Shown in pieces: positions 40,787 through 51,549 of a DNA stretch of 64,000 nt. This DNA is from Cyanidiococcus yangmingshanensis (Eukaryota > Rhodophyta > Bangiophyceae > Cyanidiales > Cyanidiaceae): positions 482,606 through 546,605 of the forward strand of contig VWRR01000012.1 of assembly GCA_013995675.1 (NCBI GenBank). Reading direction: 5' to 3'. The notes beneath the pieces were generated by a model, which saw only the letters and a program-made list of their open reading frames with translations, was not told the DNA's origin and made no database searches. The position numbers were made by a program, and so were the translations under genes. Numbering within the stretch: position 1 is the stretch's first letter; each line of letters starts with the position of its first letter.

Positions 40787-41810
40787 CACACGTCATCGGA
40801 GATGGTCGCCTCATTGGCGAGTGTTCGTATCGATCGTGAACTGGTTTGCGCTGGAGTTTGCAGTGGGCGACGCTCCTCTGATGTGACGAACTGGTGATGT
40901 TGTTTCCATTGTCGACCTGGGGCGACGATGTCTTCATTGAAGCCCTGGCGTCAGAGCCTGATGAACGCTTCGCTCATGTTGGTTGCAAAACGCATGGCGT
41001 GGCGCAAGCAACACAAGTTCTCGGTTCCGAATATAGAATGGTGGAGCTTGAGCGCGACTGCTCTCTGTACCTTATCAGCGACGCAGTTGCACACGATTGA
41101 TTTCCGATTCGAGCCGACTGCAGGTAGCCTACTTGGCAAACACCGACTCGTCAACAAGGATGGCTGTCCTGAGGGAAATACCAAGTTGTGGATCAATGCA
41201 GATTGCGTTTAATCTCTGCACCGAATTCCAGTCAACCATTCCAGTGTCTCGCAAGCCGCTTCCAGATCGAATACCCGCACTCGCTTGACCGAGTCTCTTG
41301 AATGGCCCAACACGAATACTTTCAGCGTTTTCATTCTTCCTGCGCGTTCCTGTTCGGAATGCAGCCGGAAGAGTCTGGCGCAAAGGAGGTTTTGGCGCAG
41401 TGACGAGTTCAGCTTGGAATATCTCGAATACCTGCGTGGTTTGTCTGATCAATGAGCAGGACTCTTGGATGTCCAACCTTCCTCAGATTTCTTTCATGTC
41501 GCCGACTGACCATAGAGCGAGATACCTGGTTTGTCTCTCACGCCCTCGTCACTCGAGCGTTCTACATGAAACAATCTGAATGGCTTCTCCAGAGCGAACC
41601 CGTCCCATCGATAGGTGGTCTCTGGACGAGCACGGTTGGATGTCCGGTTCCGTTCTCTGTCAGCAAGGCGACGCAGCCCTAACGTGTCCCAAACGGATCG
41701 AACGCTTGTCATGCGATGCGAATCAAGTTCTCGTCCAGATGAATGAACTCTGACACAGTAGAGACGACTGCGAAATCGCTTCATCTGAAGCACTTTACGA
41801 GGCACTAAAG
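40787..41810. other. Intergenic region between convergent genes
   Basis: About 1 kb between RRP40 (+) and COQ3 (-). Several short frames of 60-115 codons lie on both strands and none has family features. Confidence 0.5.
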
Positions 41811-42992
41811 TCATCGCGAAGCAACTCCTTCCGCAACTTGGCCAGTTACCGGTACCATACGCTCCCGCTTTGCGGATGGATCATGCATAACATGGCGTTT
41901 TCGTGCAGCGCAAATGTAGTTGACGTCAGTCCAGGTCGAGAGTTGGAATCCGCCCGATAAGAGGTCGAAAACCAACCCGCTGATACGGAGAATCTCCATG
42001 GGGCCTCTGCGCGACTCGATCACCTCCGTTGGCGTATCTTCCGACCACGCTATCGTCAGCAGCGCTTCACATAATTCCTCTGGTTGAACAAATCGTCTCC
42101 AATCATGTGTTCCTTTTGGCAGGAAACCGAACAAACGCTCAGCCAATCCAATTGCAACGAGATAGGAGACTGCTGATCGATCTAGTGTACTGATAAAGAG
42201 CACACCGCCTGGTCGCAACATGCGAACGAGATTCGCCAAGAAGGGTCGTGGGCTCTGGACATGTTCCAGTATCTCCAGAGCAGTCACGATATCGTACGAC
42301 TCAAGGTGCTCCGACTCTTGTGCCAGCTGCTCCACAGTTATGCAACGATAGCGTATCCGTTCGGCAATGCGAGTCGCCCGAACGGATTGTAACGTTCGCT
42401 GTGACGAGCGCTGCTCACGTTCAACGAGTGCTCTCATGGAGTCCTGCCGTCGCTGAGCAACCGCAATAGCCTCTTCAGCTGCGTCAATTGCAGTGATATG
42501 GGGTCCAAGAAGCGCCAACGACTCGGTGAGCAAGCCAGCTCCGCAGCCCACGTCGAGTACACGAAGACCATGCAACGACATGTTTGAGGCTTGTTCGAGG
42601 CGGTTGTTTTCTGCGACCGCACTCTTGGCTGCGAGTTGTTCGTCAACATTATGTCCAAGCGTCGCTGACACAACTTGCCTGATGAACTGAATACGGGTGG
42701 TGTTCATTCGCTGCAACATGGCTGCAGGTCCGAAGGGCTTCCACCAGTCCGCTGCCTGCTCAGCGAAGCGTCGCACCTCGTCCTGATCAACAGAGCTAGA
42801 GTCAGATTGGTTCAGTTTTCTTCCAGAGTTAAGCTTTCGAAACGACTGTGAACCTGAAACAAAAGACCAGCGTTTCTTGCATGACCTCCCAGGTTGCACA
42901 GCAGCCAAGCCAAGACCAACCAGCCAGTTCCCGAGTGTTGCGGCTCGAAACCAAGGGCCAACCGCACCGCTTGAAGCGCAGCAGGGGGCCAT
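41811..42992 (-). CDS. COQ3: Ubiquinone biosynthesis O-methyltransferase (UbiG/COQ3)
   Basis: SAM-dependent enzyme that performs both O-methylations of ubiquinone synthesis on the matrix face of the mitochondrial inner membrane. Signature segments: ADWWKPFGPAAMLQRMN (family motif WWdxxGxxxxLHxxN), SAM motif I LRVLDVGCGAGLLTE, motif II VTALEILEHV, MLRPGGVLFISTLDRS, and the characteristic GTHDWRRFVQPEEL. The N terminus from the ATG at 42990-42992 is Ala/Arg/Ser-rich for about 80 residues and lacks early acidic residues, consistent with a mitochondrial presequence. At 393 residues it is intact. The C-terminal 25 residues after YICAARKRHV look unconserved. Confidence 0.92.
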   Translation of the reverse strand: MAPCCASSGAVGPWFRAATLGNWLVGLGLAAVQPGRSCKKRWSFVSGSQSFRKLNSGRKLNQSDSSSVDQDEVRRFAEQAADWWKPFGPAAMLQRMNTTRIQFIRQVVSATLGHNVDEQLAAKSAVAENNRLEQASNMSLHGLRVLDVGCGAGLLTESLALLGPHITAIDAAEEAIAVAQRRQDSMRALVEREQRSSQRTLQSVRATRIAERIRYRCITVEQLAQESEHLESYDIVTALEILEHVQSPRPFLANLVRMLRPGGVLFISTLDRSAVSYLVAIGLAERLFGFLPKGTHDWRRFVQPEELCEALLTIAWSEDTPTEVIESRRGPMEILRISGLVFDLLSGGFQLSTWTDVNYICAARKRHVMHDPSAKRERMVPVTGQVAEGVASR

Positions 42993-43773
42993 CCTGACCA
43001 AGCGCCAGCTACTGAGCCTGTCTGGAACAACAGCCTTGCTCGATCAGTAGATTCAACCTCAACGCACGTAACCGTTCGACGCCTGCTCTCGGCTCAGTCC
43101 CTATGGCGACACACGTTGAACCAGAGCGACGCTCCGAGGCAAGCGAGCGTTTCAGTCGATTTCTGGCAGACTTCAGAGAGATTGGTGACCGTCTCCAGAA
43201 TATCACCTTTTCCGGTGTTCGAGGTGTGCACAAACCACCTCGCCTAGACGGGACGGTGTCACAGTCTCTCGCTCTGGTACCGAACTGAACCTCGAAAGCG
43301 GCTCGAATGGAAACCCATTCCTTTGAAGCAGCCGCCGTTGGCCTCAGCCGGTATGAGAGCGCCCTTTACCACTCTATCCTATTGCCGCATGCCAAAGAGG
43401 GTTCCCAGATGCTCATCGTCCAGACACCAAAGCGTTTATGTGTTGGAGCTGCTTCATAAGTATCCGATAAAAGCACATCATGCCGGAGACTTCACAGGCA
43501 CATGTCTCCTGCTGAAGACATGCAGCACTACGGGCCGCGTGCCGACTCTAGGTGTCGATTCAGTGGTATGCAGTGTCGATGGAAACAACGTAAGCGAGAC
43601 TCGATTCATGCCCTCTGCAGTAGATCGAAACTGCTTGAACGCTGCCGCCTGCCGTGTGCCGTGGACAATCAGAGAGCCGTTCTCAGTGATCAGGAACTGG
43701 ACAACTAGACGCGAACATTACAGCACTGGATTTTCCTCGGGCCGTTGATCGTTCCTAAGCTTCTAAAAACTGC
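42993..43773. other. Intergenic region with a possible small gene
   Basis: About 780 bases between COQ3 and the asparaginase, both on the minus strand. It contains the small plus-strand frame listed next; otherwise nothing is recognised. Confidence 0.5.
43103..43288 (+). CDS. Possible 61-residue protein
   Basis: A short ATG-started frame 110 bases from the divergent COQ3 start. The first 30 residues form a plausible amphipathic helix (ERFSRFLADFREIGDRLQNI). The remainder is unstructured. No family is recognised; codon bias and position make it a candidate only. Confidence 0.22.
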   Translation: MATHVEPERRSEASERFSRFLADFREIGDRLQNITFSGVRGVHKPPRLDGTVSQSLALVPN

Positions 43774-44944
43774 CTATCGAGGCTGACGAATATCAGCTCG
43801 GAAACGACTCTCTAGGCAATCGCTCATATCCTCGTCAATGCCGGAGCGCATGACGCCGTCGCTAATCGATGCCCAGACCATGCGCTCCGTCGTAAAGGAG
43901 ACGCCAAGGTCACCATTCTTTGTAATCACGATCACGCCGCCACGGCCGCCAACACGGGCATCCATATGTCGGAGTGCATCTCGGGCAGCCTCTTGAGCGC
44001 TCAGACCAGATTGCAGGAGCGAGCATACTCGAGCAGCGAGCATGATGCGCATGATCGACTCACCGTGACCGGTGGCCGACACCGCTCCGATAGCGTTATC
44101 GCCATAGCAACCACAACCAATGAGCGGTGCATCACCAACTCGGCCAACCATCTTTGAGGTAATACCTCCAGTCGATGTGGCTGCAGCCAGATTGCCGTAA
44201 TTGTCAATGGCTACAGCGCCGACCGTGTCATGACCCGGGTTTGGGTATCGATCAGGCTGGCTTCGGTCCGCGGTGCCTGTGGATCGGGGGCGGCTACCGG
44301 TGTCTACTTTCTCGCCTGGGGTTGGTGCTCTAGACCGAGAAAGACTCCCATTGGTCGATGGGTGGCGAGTTGTCACCGCTGAAAACCCACCTCCGAACCA
44401 GTCGCGAACTGCAGAGCGAAAGAGGCGATGACGCTTCCATTCAGCGAGTGCCTCTGGCGTCATTAGCTCGGCACGTTCATTCTGCACTGGCTCTACGATA
44501 CCCTCGCTCGCACAACGCAGGGCGAAACGATCCGCTCCAGCCCCAACAAGCATGCAATGTTCAGTGAGTTCCATGACCGCTCGCGCGACGGTTATTGGGT
44601 TGCGCACACAGCCACTGAGGCCGGCCACTGCACCGTATCGTAGAAAGCGACCTTCCATAATCGCAGCATCCATTTCAATCTTACCATCTTCGTTGAGAAC
44701 CGGACCCTCGCCCAGCATCGAAAACAGGGTCATCCTCCATTGTGCGCACGGCTGCTTCGACCGCATCCAGTGCAGCGTGATGGTTCTCCGGTTGCAAGAG
44801 GAAAGCATGGCCAGCAAGCGCCGCTCGCCGAACACCCACCAAGGACGCATCGGTACGATCGTTTGGTATCGACCAAGCACCACCGTGTACAATGATCGCG
44901 ACCCGCTCCAGTGGAACGGGAGCGCCAGGTCTCAGTGGCGGCAT
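43774..44944 (-). CDS. Plant-type L-asparaginase / isoaspartyl peptidase, one frame break
   Basis: N-terminal-nucleophile hydrolase that splits asparagine and isoaspartyl dipeptides after autocleavage into two subunits. The alpha part begins VAIIVHGGAWSIP and has AALDAVEAAVRTMEDDPVFDAGRG. The break follows: removing one G from the GGG near 44712 joins it to PVLNEDGKIEMDAAIMEG, as the family demands (FNAGxGSxxTxxGxxEMDA). The autocleavage site with nucleophile Thr is GHDTVGAVAID (about 44228), then STGGITSKMVGRVGDAPLIG and GYGD-like CGCYGDNAIGAVSATGHGE. A Ser/Pro-rich insert (RSRAPTPGEKVDTGSRPRST) before the cleavage site matches the usual variable linker. I start at the ATG 44942-44944 (389 residues after repair), but coding-like sequence continues upstream. 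Confidence 0.85.
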
Positions 44945-44975
44945 CGGGCGCTTTGGAACATGCTGCGACTCCGTA

Positions 44976-45375
44976 CTAGAGACTGAACGGCGACCGGGAG
45001 GCAGCGGTCGGTGCGGCGGAGGCGGAACCGCTGGCATCGAAGCTGCTCCAGAAGATGCAGATCGCGTTGCGGCCTGAAGGCGAGCAGCATCGCGCACCCA
45101 CTCGGCGACACGTTGCGATGACTGATCCGAGCAACTTTGCCAGCTTCCACTCATCAGTCGGGGTGACCTCGAACACCAACAGCTTCTCGGGAAGCTTCGA
45201 AAGGTCGGCAGCTCCGCCGAAAGCGTGCAGCTGCGTTGCCACCAAGCACCGCAACGCCGCTTCTCGTCCCGAAAACAAGCTAGCGCGCTCTCGAAACGAC
45301 ACGCGCACACCGTTCGGAGCTCCGACAGCCAAGCGGTAAACCAGTTCAGAGCACGCTCGACGATGTATACTCGCT
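44976..45375 (-). other. Coding-like stretch upstream of the asparaginase, unresolved
   Basis: Reading on the minus strand, three frames in turn look protein-like: RVYIVERALNWFTAWLSELR (about 45375-45315), then RASLFSGREAALRCLVATQL and KLPEKLLVFEVTPTDEWKLA (about 45290-45150), then SQRVAEWVRDAARLQAA (about 45125-45070) leading through a Pro-rich linker into the asparaginase frame. Changes are again by one base. It may be an N-terminal domain of the asparaginase or the remains of a separate gene; no ATG precedes it before a TATC/CAGA microsatellite. No family is recognised. Confidence 0.4.
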
Positions 45376-45431
45376 ATCTATCTATCGCGCACACAGACAC
45401 AGACAGACAGACAGACGGATAGACAGACAGA
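45374..45431. repeat. (CTAT)n and (ACAG)n compound microsatellite
   Basis: Three CTAT units followed after a short gap by about eight ACAG/ACGG units. It abuts the coding-like stretch above. Confidence 0.95.
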
Positions 45432-47595
45432 GGTGCACACCGCTCTAGACGGCACGTCCAGCACAGCAGGAGCTTGCAACCCACTGAATAGGGAGCCCCC
45501 GTATTCGCGAGGCTTCAAAGACCCTTCCACGAGACAGCGTCGTGATTTCGCGTGGCGGCCCGCAGGCCAGCCAATCAACGATCAGCGTGCTGGCGGGCCA
45601 GTCTCGTTGGCGCGTGGCCAGGCCCTGGCGTGTCCGCCCACGTGGTGGCCACAAAAATCCCGCACGTGTCCACTGCTGCTCTGTACAAATAGGGAGCATC
45701 TTGGATATAAAGGGTCATGATGGATCGATGGGCGGGTGCGGATGGAAACGATGAACACAGATGCTAGACCAAATGAGAATTCTATGGATATAAGAGACTC
45801 TGTTGATGGGCACGGCCCGTGAAGACCAAGACGCTGGTGTGTTCGATTTCGACGTCGGCACGTTGCGCGGCGTGCGCTGTGCCAGCGGGTACGCAGTGCG
45901 GGCACCGCAAACGGAACACGATGCTGGGTATGCCTTGTCTATGATAGGCGTGAGCATGCTATGGACAGTATTGGCGCGTTGCTGGAACGTCTAGCAGTCA
46001 GATTCATTCACGTCTGTGGATATATTCTGCGTACTTGCCAGAGATCGCTCTATGGCGCATGAGTGTACAGAGGCCATCGATGAAGTTGACGTATCCGTCG
46101 TAGTCGCACCGGCTGAATGATCGTCTGTGAGACTCGCCAGCAGCGCTCTCGCCAGACGGTCATGGCCATGTGCACAGTTCTTGATTTCAAAGTAGATACG
46201 GGACACGGATAAGTGGATGTTCACGCATGTTCAATCATAGCATTGCGTTCGCTTGGCTTGCGGGCATCTGTGTCCGGTGCGACTCGGATATTGAGGGGAG
46301 TGCTCACACTCGACGCTTCCGCGAGGGATCTCTGGCCAACTGGCCGCATCGGCTTCGTACACGGATCGTATATTGGTTTCTTGTGGCAGAACTTCGGCTC
46401 GAGGCCCGGAGGCATGGGGGCATTGATCCACAGCGTAATTCGGGCATCTCGTGACGCCAGGAACGATACGAGACGAACTGCAGTGAACGAGCGCTGTCGT
46501 CGACAACATATTTCACTGGAAAGCATGGGTGATGTCGGCAGCGATTCCCGTCCAAAGAGTACTCGCGTTTTCGTTAGCGTGTGCGGGGCGTGCAGCAGAT
46601 CTGTCGGATTTTCCTTGAGCGTGTTTCGCATTGTTATGAGAAGTACTTTAAGCGATTTCGCTGCTAAGCATGCGCGTAGAGCGCCAGTTTTTTGGAGCGC
46701 GTCCGCCGGCTGCGCTCGAGGGCGACCTGGAGGCGTCTGAGAAAGCGCAGGTTTCGATACCAACGAGTCGACAGCCGCTCGCAATGTTCCCATAGACTAG
46801 TGCAGAATTTCGAGGTCCTGATGCCAAGCCAGTGATGCCAAATGCATTCGTTTGGCAATTCCATGACGCAGCGATCTGCACGGTCACTTGACCAACAAGA
46901 GGAAAAGACAAGCGCTTCTCAAGTCTGGGCTTTTTCGGTAGACGAGGTGCACTACCCCGTCCTACACTGGGCTATTGGTGCTTGCACTCGGTCCTAGTCA
47001 AGGCGATTTATGCTTGCTCTTGTGACATTCCGTCAAAGGCGATTATTCAGCCGCGTAAGTGACTCTGTGAAGGAGCTCGATCGAGCTGACCAGCGTTTTG
47101 GAGAACCCTTCGAAGCAGCCGCTGGTGTTGCGTCTGGAATTCTCAGAGGCTCCCGCCTCTGCCCAAGTTTTTGTCGGCGCAAAAACCGAAATGAAAATAG
47201 TCCATACAGATTTCTTCTTGAATTCCAGCGAAAAATCCAAGGAAGAGTACCCACAGCAGCAGAGCGAGGGTAACCAGGTGACGCAGAGACTCGAACGTCA
47301 CCAGTGCCCTTGCAACCACTGTCAAAACGACGTGTCTAAACGCTCGTTCAGCTACCGCAAATGCATCCCATCCTTCTCCATTGACCAAATGTGAAGCATT
47401 CTACTCATTCGGAAACAAGCAAAGCTTGCTAAACGGAAAAATGCAAGGCTTGAGTCTTCCCAAGCGAACACGTCCGAAAAGTCTCGGGTCGCCTCCCAAG
47501 TGGTCCTTCCGAGCTTGCGAATCGCAAAACCGTGTGATCGTTCTTGCGGCAGCACTGTTCTGCATTTGGGAACGTCTTTCCGAAACTGCTGCCGA
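45432..47595. other. Long intergenic region, possible small membrane protein
   Basis: About 2.2 kb. The only suggestive frame is minus-strand 47143-47388 (81 residues), with one convincing hydrophobic segment (LVTLALLLWVLFLGFFAGIQ) after an amphipathic stretch; its support is weak. Larger frames at 46213-46740 (+) and 46221-46793 (-) are antisense to each other and unconserved. Confidence 0.4.
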
Positions 47596-50308
47596 ATGTC
47601 TGCTCGTGGTCAGGATCCCCGTGATGAAACGCTAGACGAGCAGTTACAAGAGCAGGGATCAACGGAGCAGGTCGCGGAAAACGGACCAGGTCGGGAGAGT
47701 GCTCACAACCGATCGCAGAGGCAACCTGGTGGCCACCAAAGCCACGAGGAGCCCTCGTTCGCCGCCAGTCGTGCACGTGGCGGAGAAACCATGGTTGAGG
47801 AGAGAGGCCACAGTGTCGAAAACGTGCAGATAGTCTACCGAGGCTCAGAAGGACGGCAAACCGCTTTTGTCAACGAGGTGGTTGCAGCTGCGCCCCAACA
47901 CCTCCAGGAGCACCCAACCTTGACGGATGCGAACCCTGACGAACCGCAGTCGCCTTCAACAGCATCCGGATACACTTTAGCACCTGCAGCAGCAAACAAT
48001 TGGCGAGCATCCTCGCCACGTATAGTGCCAGTGGCAGCTCATGAAGCAAACCCTGAGCGCGAAGTGCAGTGGCCACCGGCACTGACCGCTGCTGCCTTGC
48101 CACCTCGTCCGACACCGCCTTGGCGAGGTGCACTAGCCTGGCGAGCACAGCGGCCTTGGCCTGCATTTGAGCATCCAATGCAAGCTCCCCAAGAGGACGC
48201 TGGTGTCGTGCGAACAGCCGCAGCAACCGCAACTGTCGGTTTGGCAAACGACTCGGCAGTCATGCTAGCCACTGACTGGGATCGGACCACCATCGATGAC
48301 GTTTTTGCCGAACGGCTCGTGCAAACGCTCGAGGAGCTTTTCAACTGGCGTCAGCGAGAAGCCTCAGACTCGGAGGAATCTCTCGAAGACGTTCCAGCGG
48401 CTGGTCTGAACGTCTTCGCCTGGCGCGACGTTGCCGGGCCAGGAGACGACACACCTGCGGTTACGCAACATCATTGGAGCTCGCTCTTGGATATTCTGCC
48501 CAGTGACACGCAAGCATGTGGATCAATGATGGATAGCCAAGGGATTCCATGGGGGAGCGACACCAGCATCAGAGCTGCTCACCATCGCCAGCGTATCCGC
48601 GAATATCCCAACTATACGAATGTACCGGACTCGCTTCTCGCACGCGAATGTGATGTTAGCGACACCAAACGAATGCAGAGTTGTCTTTTGGGAGGATATG
48701 GCCGGGATCGTTGTGGAAGGTCTCAACGTGCCGCTTACGATCTTCGTCGTTGGCTGCAGAGTGGGGCGCCGTGTGCGCCCCCCCACAGCCTGGTCGAGTG
48801 CAGCTCCAAGAGGCAGTCCAAGCGCGGACAGGTGTCGCATCGTCACCACAACGCAACCTCTTGGGGGTATGGCGCACCCATGCTGCCGTCATACTCGGTT
48901 CTGGAATGCACAAGACGAGTACGACCAACGGTGGTACACTTCCAACTGCGCCATCTTTTGCGTGCGACCAGTGAGGACGATGTCTATCTTGTGCAGAGCA
49001 ATTGTCTATTACGATACTGCCCTTCGACGCATCAAGTACAGTGTCTGCTGAATCTCAGCGGGCAGACAATCTACTGGAGCTCGGGGCGGATGCTGGGCTT
49101 TGCCACGAACGCTCTTTCGCGGGCATTTCGAGAGCGACCACCAGCGTGGCGTTCTGCTTCTCGTATTGGTCGTCTCAGGGCGGGTCGCATGCACGGCGAC
49201 GAGGCAGCAACAGAGCTGCAGATGCACGAACGAGTCAACGCAGATACCGTACCAGCACCAGAGACCGTCGCGGAGCACGGTGTCTCCAGCGACACTACAG
49301 AATACCAAGCCGAGACCTCTGAGGTCGTATATCGAAAACCACCGTATCGAAATGACGGCCTCCGAGTACAAATGAGCACCATGTCTTCTGACGGCTGGCT
49401 TTGTGTCGCTGGTGGTTTCGCCGGAGAGATCATCGCCGTCGACTGCCGCACAGGGTCTGTCCAATTCGACTGGCGAGTTGCAGGCAACGCTGAGAACGCA
49501 ATAACCAACTATATAGAACTCTTTTATCGAGCAGAGGCGAGCGACCCGGGATCTCTCAGGCCGAGCGCGGCAGATGGCCACCGCCAACAATGACTGTTTC
49601 GTTCGTATCTTTGATTTGGAGCGATGCGGCCACAGCAGCGCGAACACGTTATCTTCGCAGGCCGTTCTTCGAGAGATCCCTTTTTCATGGCCAGTGAACC
49701 ATGTTACCGTTCAACCGCTGGGTTCCTGGCGTCATCCCGAACCTGGTTCGCTGCTGGCGATCGCCGGCGACCACACCGAGGTGCTCTTGGTGCATCGCGA
49801 GACGGGCGAGCGGGTGATGTGTCTCAGCGGGCATCGCGACTACGCTTTTGCTACTGCGTGGCATCCCAATGGCGTTCACTTGGCGACTGGGAACCAGGAC
49901 GGCACGTTCCGCATCTGGGATGTACGTCGAACAGATGCACCCCTGCGCCATGTATTTCCGGCTCGTCTCGGGGCAGTGCGTAGTCTACAGTATTCCGATG
50001 ATGGCAGGTTTCTGTGTGTTGCTGAAGTTGCTGACTGGGTCCATATCGTGGATGCATTCAGCGGCTCGCGTGGAACTCCTGAAACAAACTCATCCATGCA
50101 TACTGATGATCGTTACCTGTACACTAGTAGTGAAGGTTATCTTTCTGAGACTGTGATTGACGTCTTTGGCGAGATTGCTGGGGTTAGCTTCTCGCCGGCT
50201 CGCGGTGAGTACCTATTCGTTGGTATATCTGATCCCACTTACGGCTGTTTAATGCAGTATCGCCGAAATCGGGAGTCCTACAGCGTATCGCGCTGGATAG
50301 GTTCCTGA
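47596..50308 (+). CDS. WD40 protein of the fission-yeast C2A9.03 / plant transducin-like family, one frame break
   Basis: The C-terminal half contains the family's unmistakable order: VRPTVVHFQLRHLLRATSED, DVYLVQSN, later MSSDGWLCVAGGFAGEIIAVD, then NNDCFVRIFD, FSWPVNHVTVQPLG, GHRDYAFATAWHPNGVHLAT, GNQDGTFRIWDVR and DVFGEIAGVSFSPARGEYLF. The latter blades are typical WD40 repeats. A 300-residue acidic/Pro-rich N terminus starts at the ATG 47596 (MSARGQDPRDE). The frame breaks at 49574-49593: PSAADGHRQQ-stop versus TANNDCFVRIFD; removal of one base gives 903 residues. The longer N terminus distinguishes it from fungal members. Some plant relatives respond to ABA or phosphate, but the molecular function is unclear. 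Confidence 0.85.
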
Positions 50309-50343
50309 AATAGCGCGCGTCGCATTCGGATGATGCGAATCGA

Positions 50344-51549
50344 TTAGCTAGCCCGAGCCAGAGATGGAGATGAAGCGGACTCTGCTGAAGTGCCTGAGCT
50401 CGCACTCTCATTCGCTGTACTTGTCGTCCTAGTCGTTGTCGGCGCAGCAGTCGGTCTCTGAACAGGGGTGGTACTTGCCGTAACTCCCGTTTCCATCGGG
50501 TGCGATGTCGAAGGGGTCCCTGCTGCTGTCGCCATACCAGCGGCCATTGTAGATGGCTCCTCTGTGCTTGCAACAGTTGCCAGAGGTGATGATATCGCGG
50601 ATGCGGTCTCAGCAGGCCGCAGCGCCGCGGAAGGTACCAAAGAGGATGCTCGGCCGCTCCACGTTGCCGCAATATGTTGAGCGCCAGAGCGTCGACGGAC
50701 AGGGCGTGCCGAAGCACCGCTAGGGCCGCTTGGCTCTGCGCTTGTCGACACCATCGCACGTCCAGGAGAAGCAATTCGTCCTGTTTGAGGCAGTCCAAGC
50801 GAGGCTGTTGTTGGTGCTATCGCTGGCTGCATTTGTTGATATGGAAACGGACCAACTGGCGGCATTATCTGCGCTTGAGGCGGCGTCGCCACAGCAGTCA
50901 TCAATGTTGGCGGCGTAACTGCCGCCGCCGCCGCACTTGTTTGCGGCGACGTGTAAGGTGACTGAATTATTTGGCCATCTGATCGCATCACCGTCTGACA
51001 AACCAGACACATGATTGGTGAGGAGGGCGCGGCGTTGTAAAGGAGGCACGCTCGGCAGGCGGCACATGTGATCTGTTGAGGTGGTGCCACATCGATGGTC
51101 AGAGAGCAGTACGCACAAGTTACCCGACGACACTCAACAGGAAAGTAGACCATAAACTGACAGCCCGGGCAGATGACATGTCCACCAAACGCTCTGGGAT
51201 CCAGCATAGGCTGCAAATTGAGCACCGTTAGACACCCCGGACATAGGATCCAAGCACTACTCGGTTGAAAGCTCAGATGTGATCCGCAGACGAAGCACTG
51301 CACCTGCTGGAGAGGCATCAATCCCGTCGTGCCAGCAGACCGACTCGACTCGGCGACTGGTGCCCCCGCGACTGCTGTTGCAGCCGACGTTCGCTGCGCC
51401 ATTGGCGAAGCAGTTGACATCGAATACGTTGCACGCTGAGCTGGCTCCTCATGCTCACCAGTTCTTCTGCTAGAGGACAGCTCCTGTTCTCTGGACGAGC
51501 GAGTTCCTTCAGGCGTCTCTGCTCGCGCTCCTGCGCGCTTTGAAGGCAT
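50344..51549 (-). CDS. LSD1-type zinc-ribbon protein
   Basis: Three consecutive Cys4 zinc ribbons of the LSD1 kind lie in the first 215 residues. The first is QCFVCGSHLSFQPSSAWILC PGC; the second is HVICPGCQFMVYFPVECRRV with TCAYC; the third is ITCAACRACLLYNAAPSSPI with MCLVC. The spacing CxxC-x(~16-18)-CxxC is that of plant LSD1/LOL proteins, which regulate programmed cell death and act as transcription or scaffold factors. The C-terminal half is Thr/Ala/Ser-rich low complexity, partly with (TTT/ACC)-like codon repeats. The start is the ATG at 51547-51549 (401 residues). It lies convergent with and 35 bases from the WD40 gene. Function in red algae is unknown. Confidence 0.7.
   Translation of the reverse strand: MPSKRAGARAETPEGTRSSREQELSSSRRTGEHEEPAQRATYSMSTASPMAQRTSAATAVAGAPVAESSRSAGTTGLMPLQQVQCFVCGSHLSFQPSSAWILCPGCLTVLNLQPMLDPRAFGGHVICPGCQFMVYFPVECRRVTCAYCSLTIDVAPPQQITCAACRACLLYNAAPSSPIMCLVCQTVMRSDGQIIQSPYTSPQTSAAAAAVTPPTLMTAVATPPQAQIMPPVGPFPYQQMQPAIAPTTASLGLPQTGRIASPGRAMVSTSAEPSGPSGASARPVRRRSGAQHIAATWSGRASSLVPSAALRPAETASAISSPLATVASTEEPSTMAAGMATAAGTPSTSHPMETGVTASTTPVQRPTAAPTTTRTTSTANESASSGTSAESASSPSLARAS

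Noticed and set aside
46213-46793. 175- and 190-codon frames on opposite strands
   Set aside because: Mutual antisense, no motif, and no second piece of evidence for either strand.
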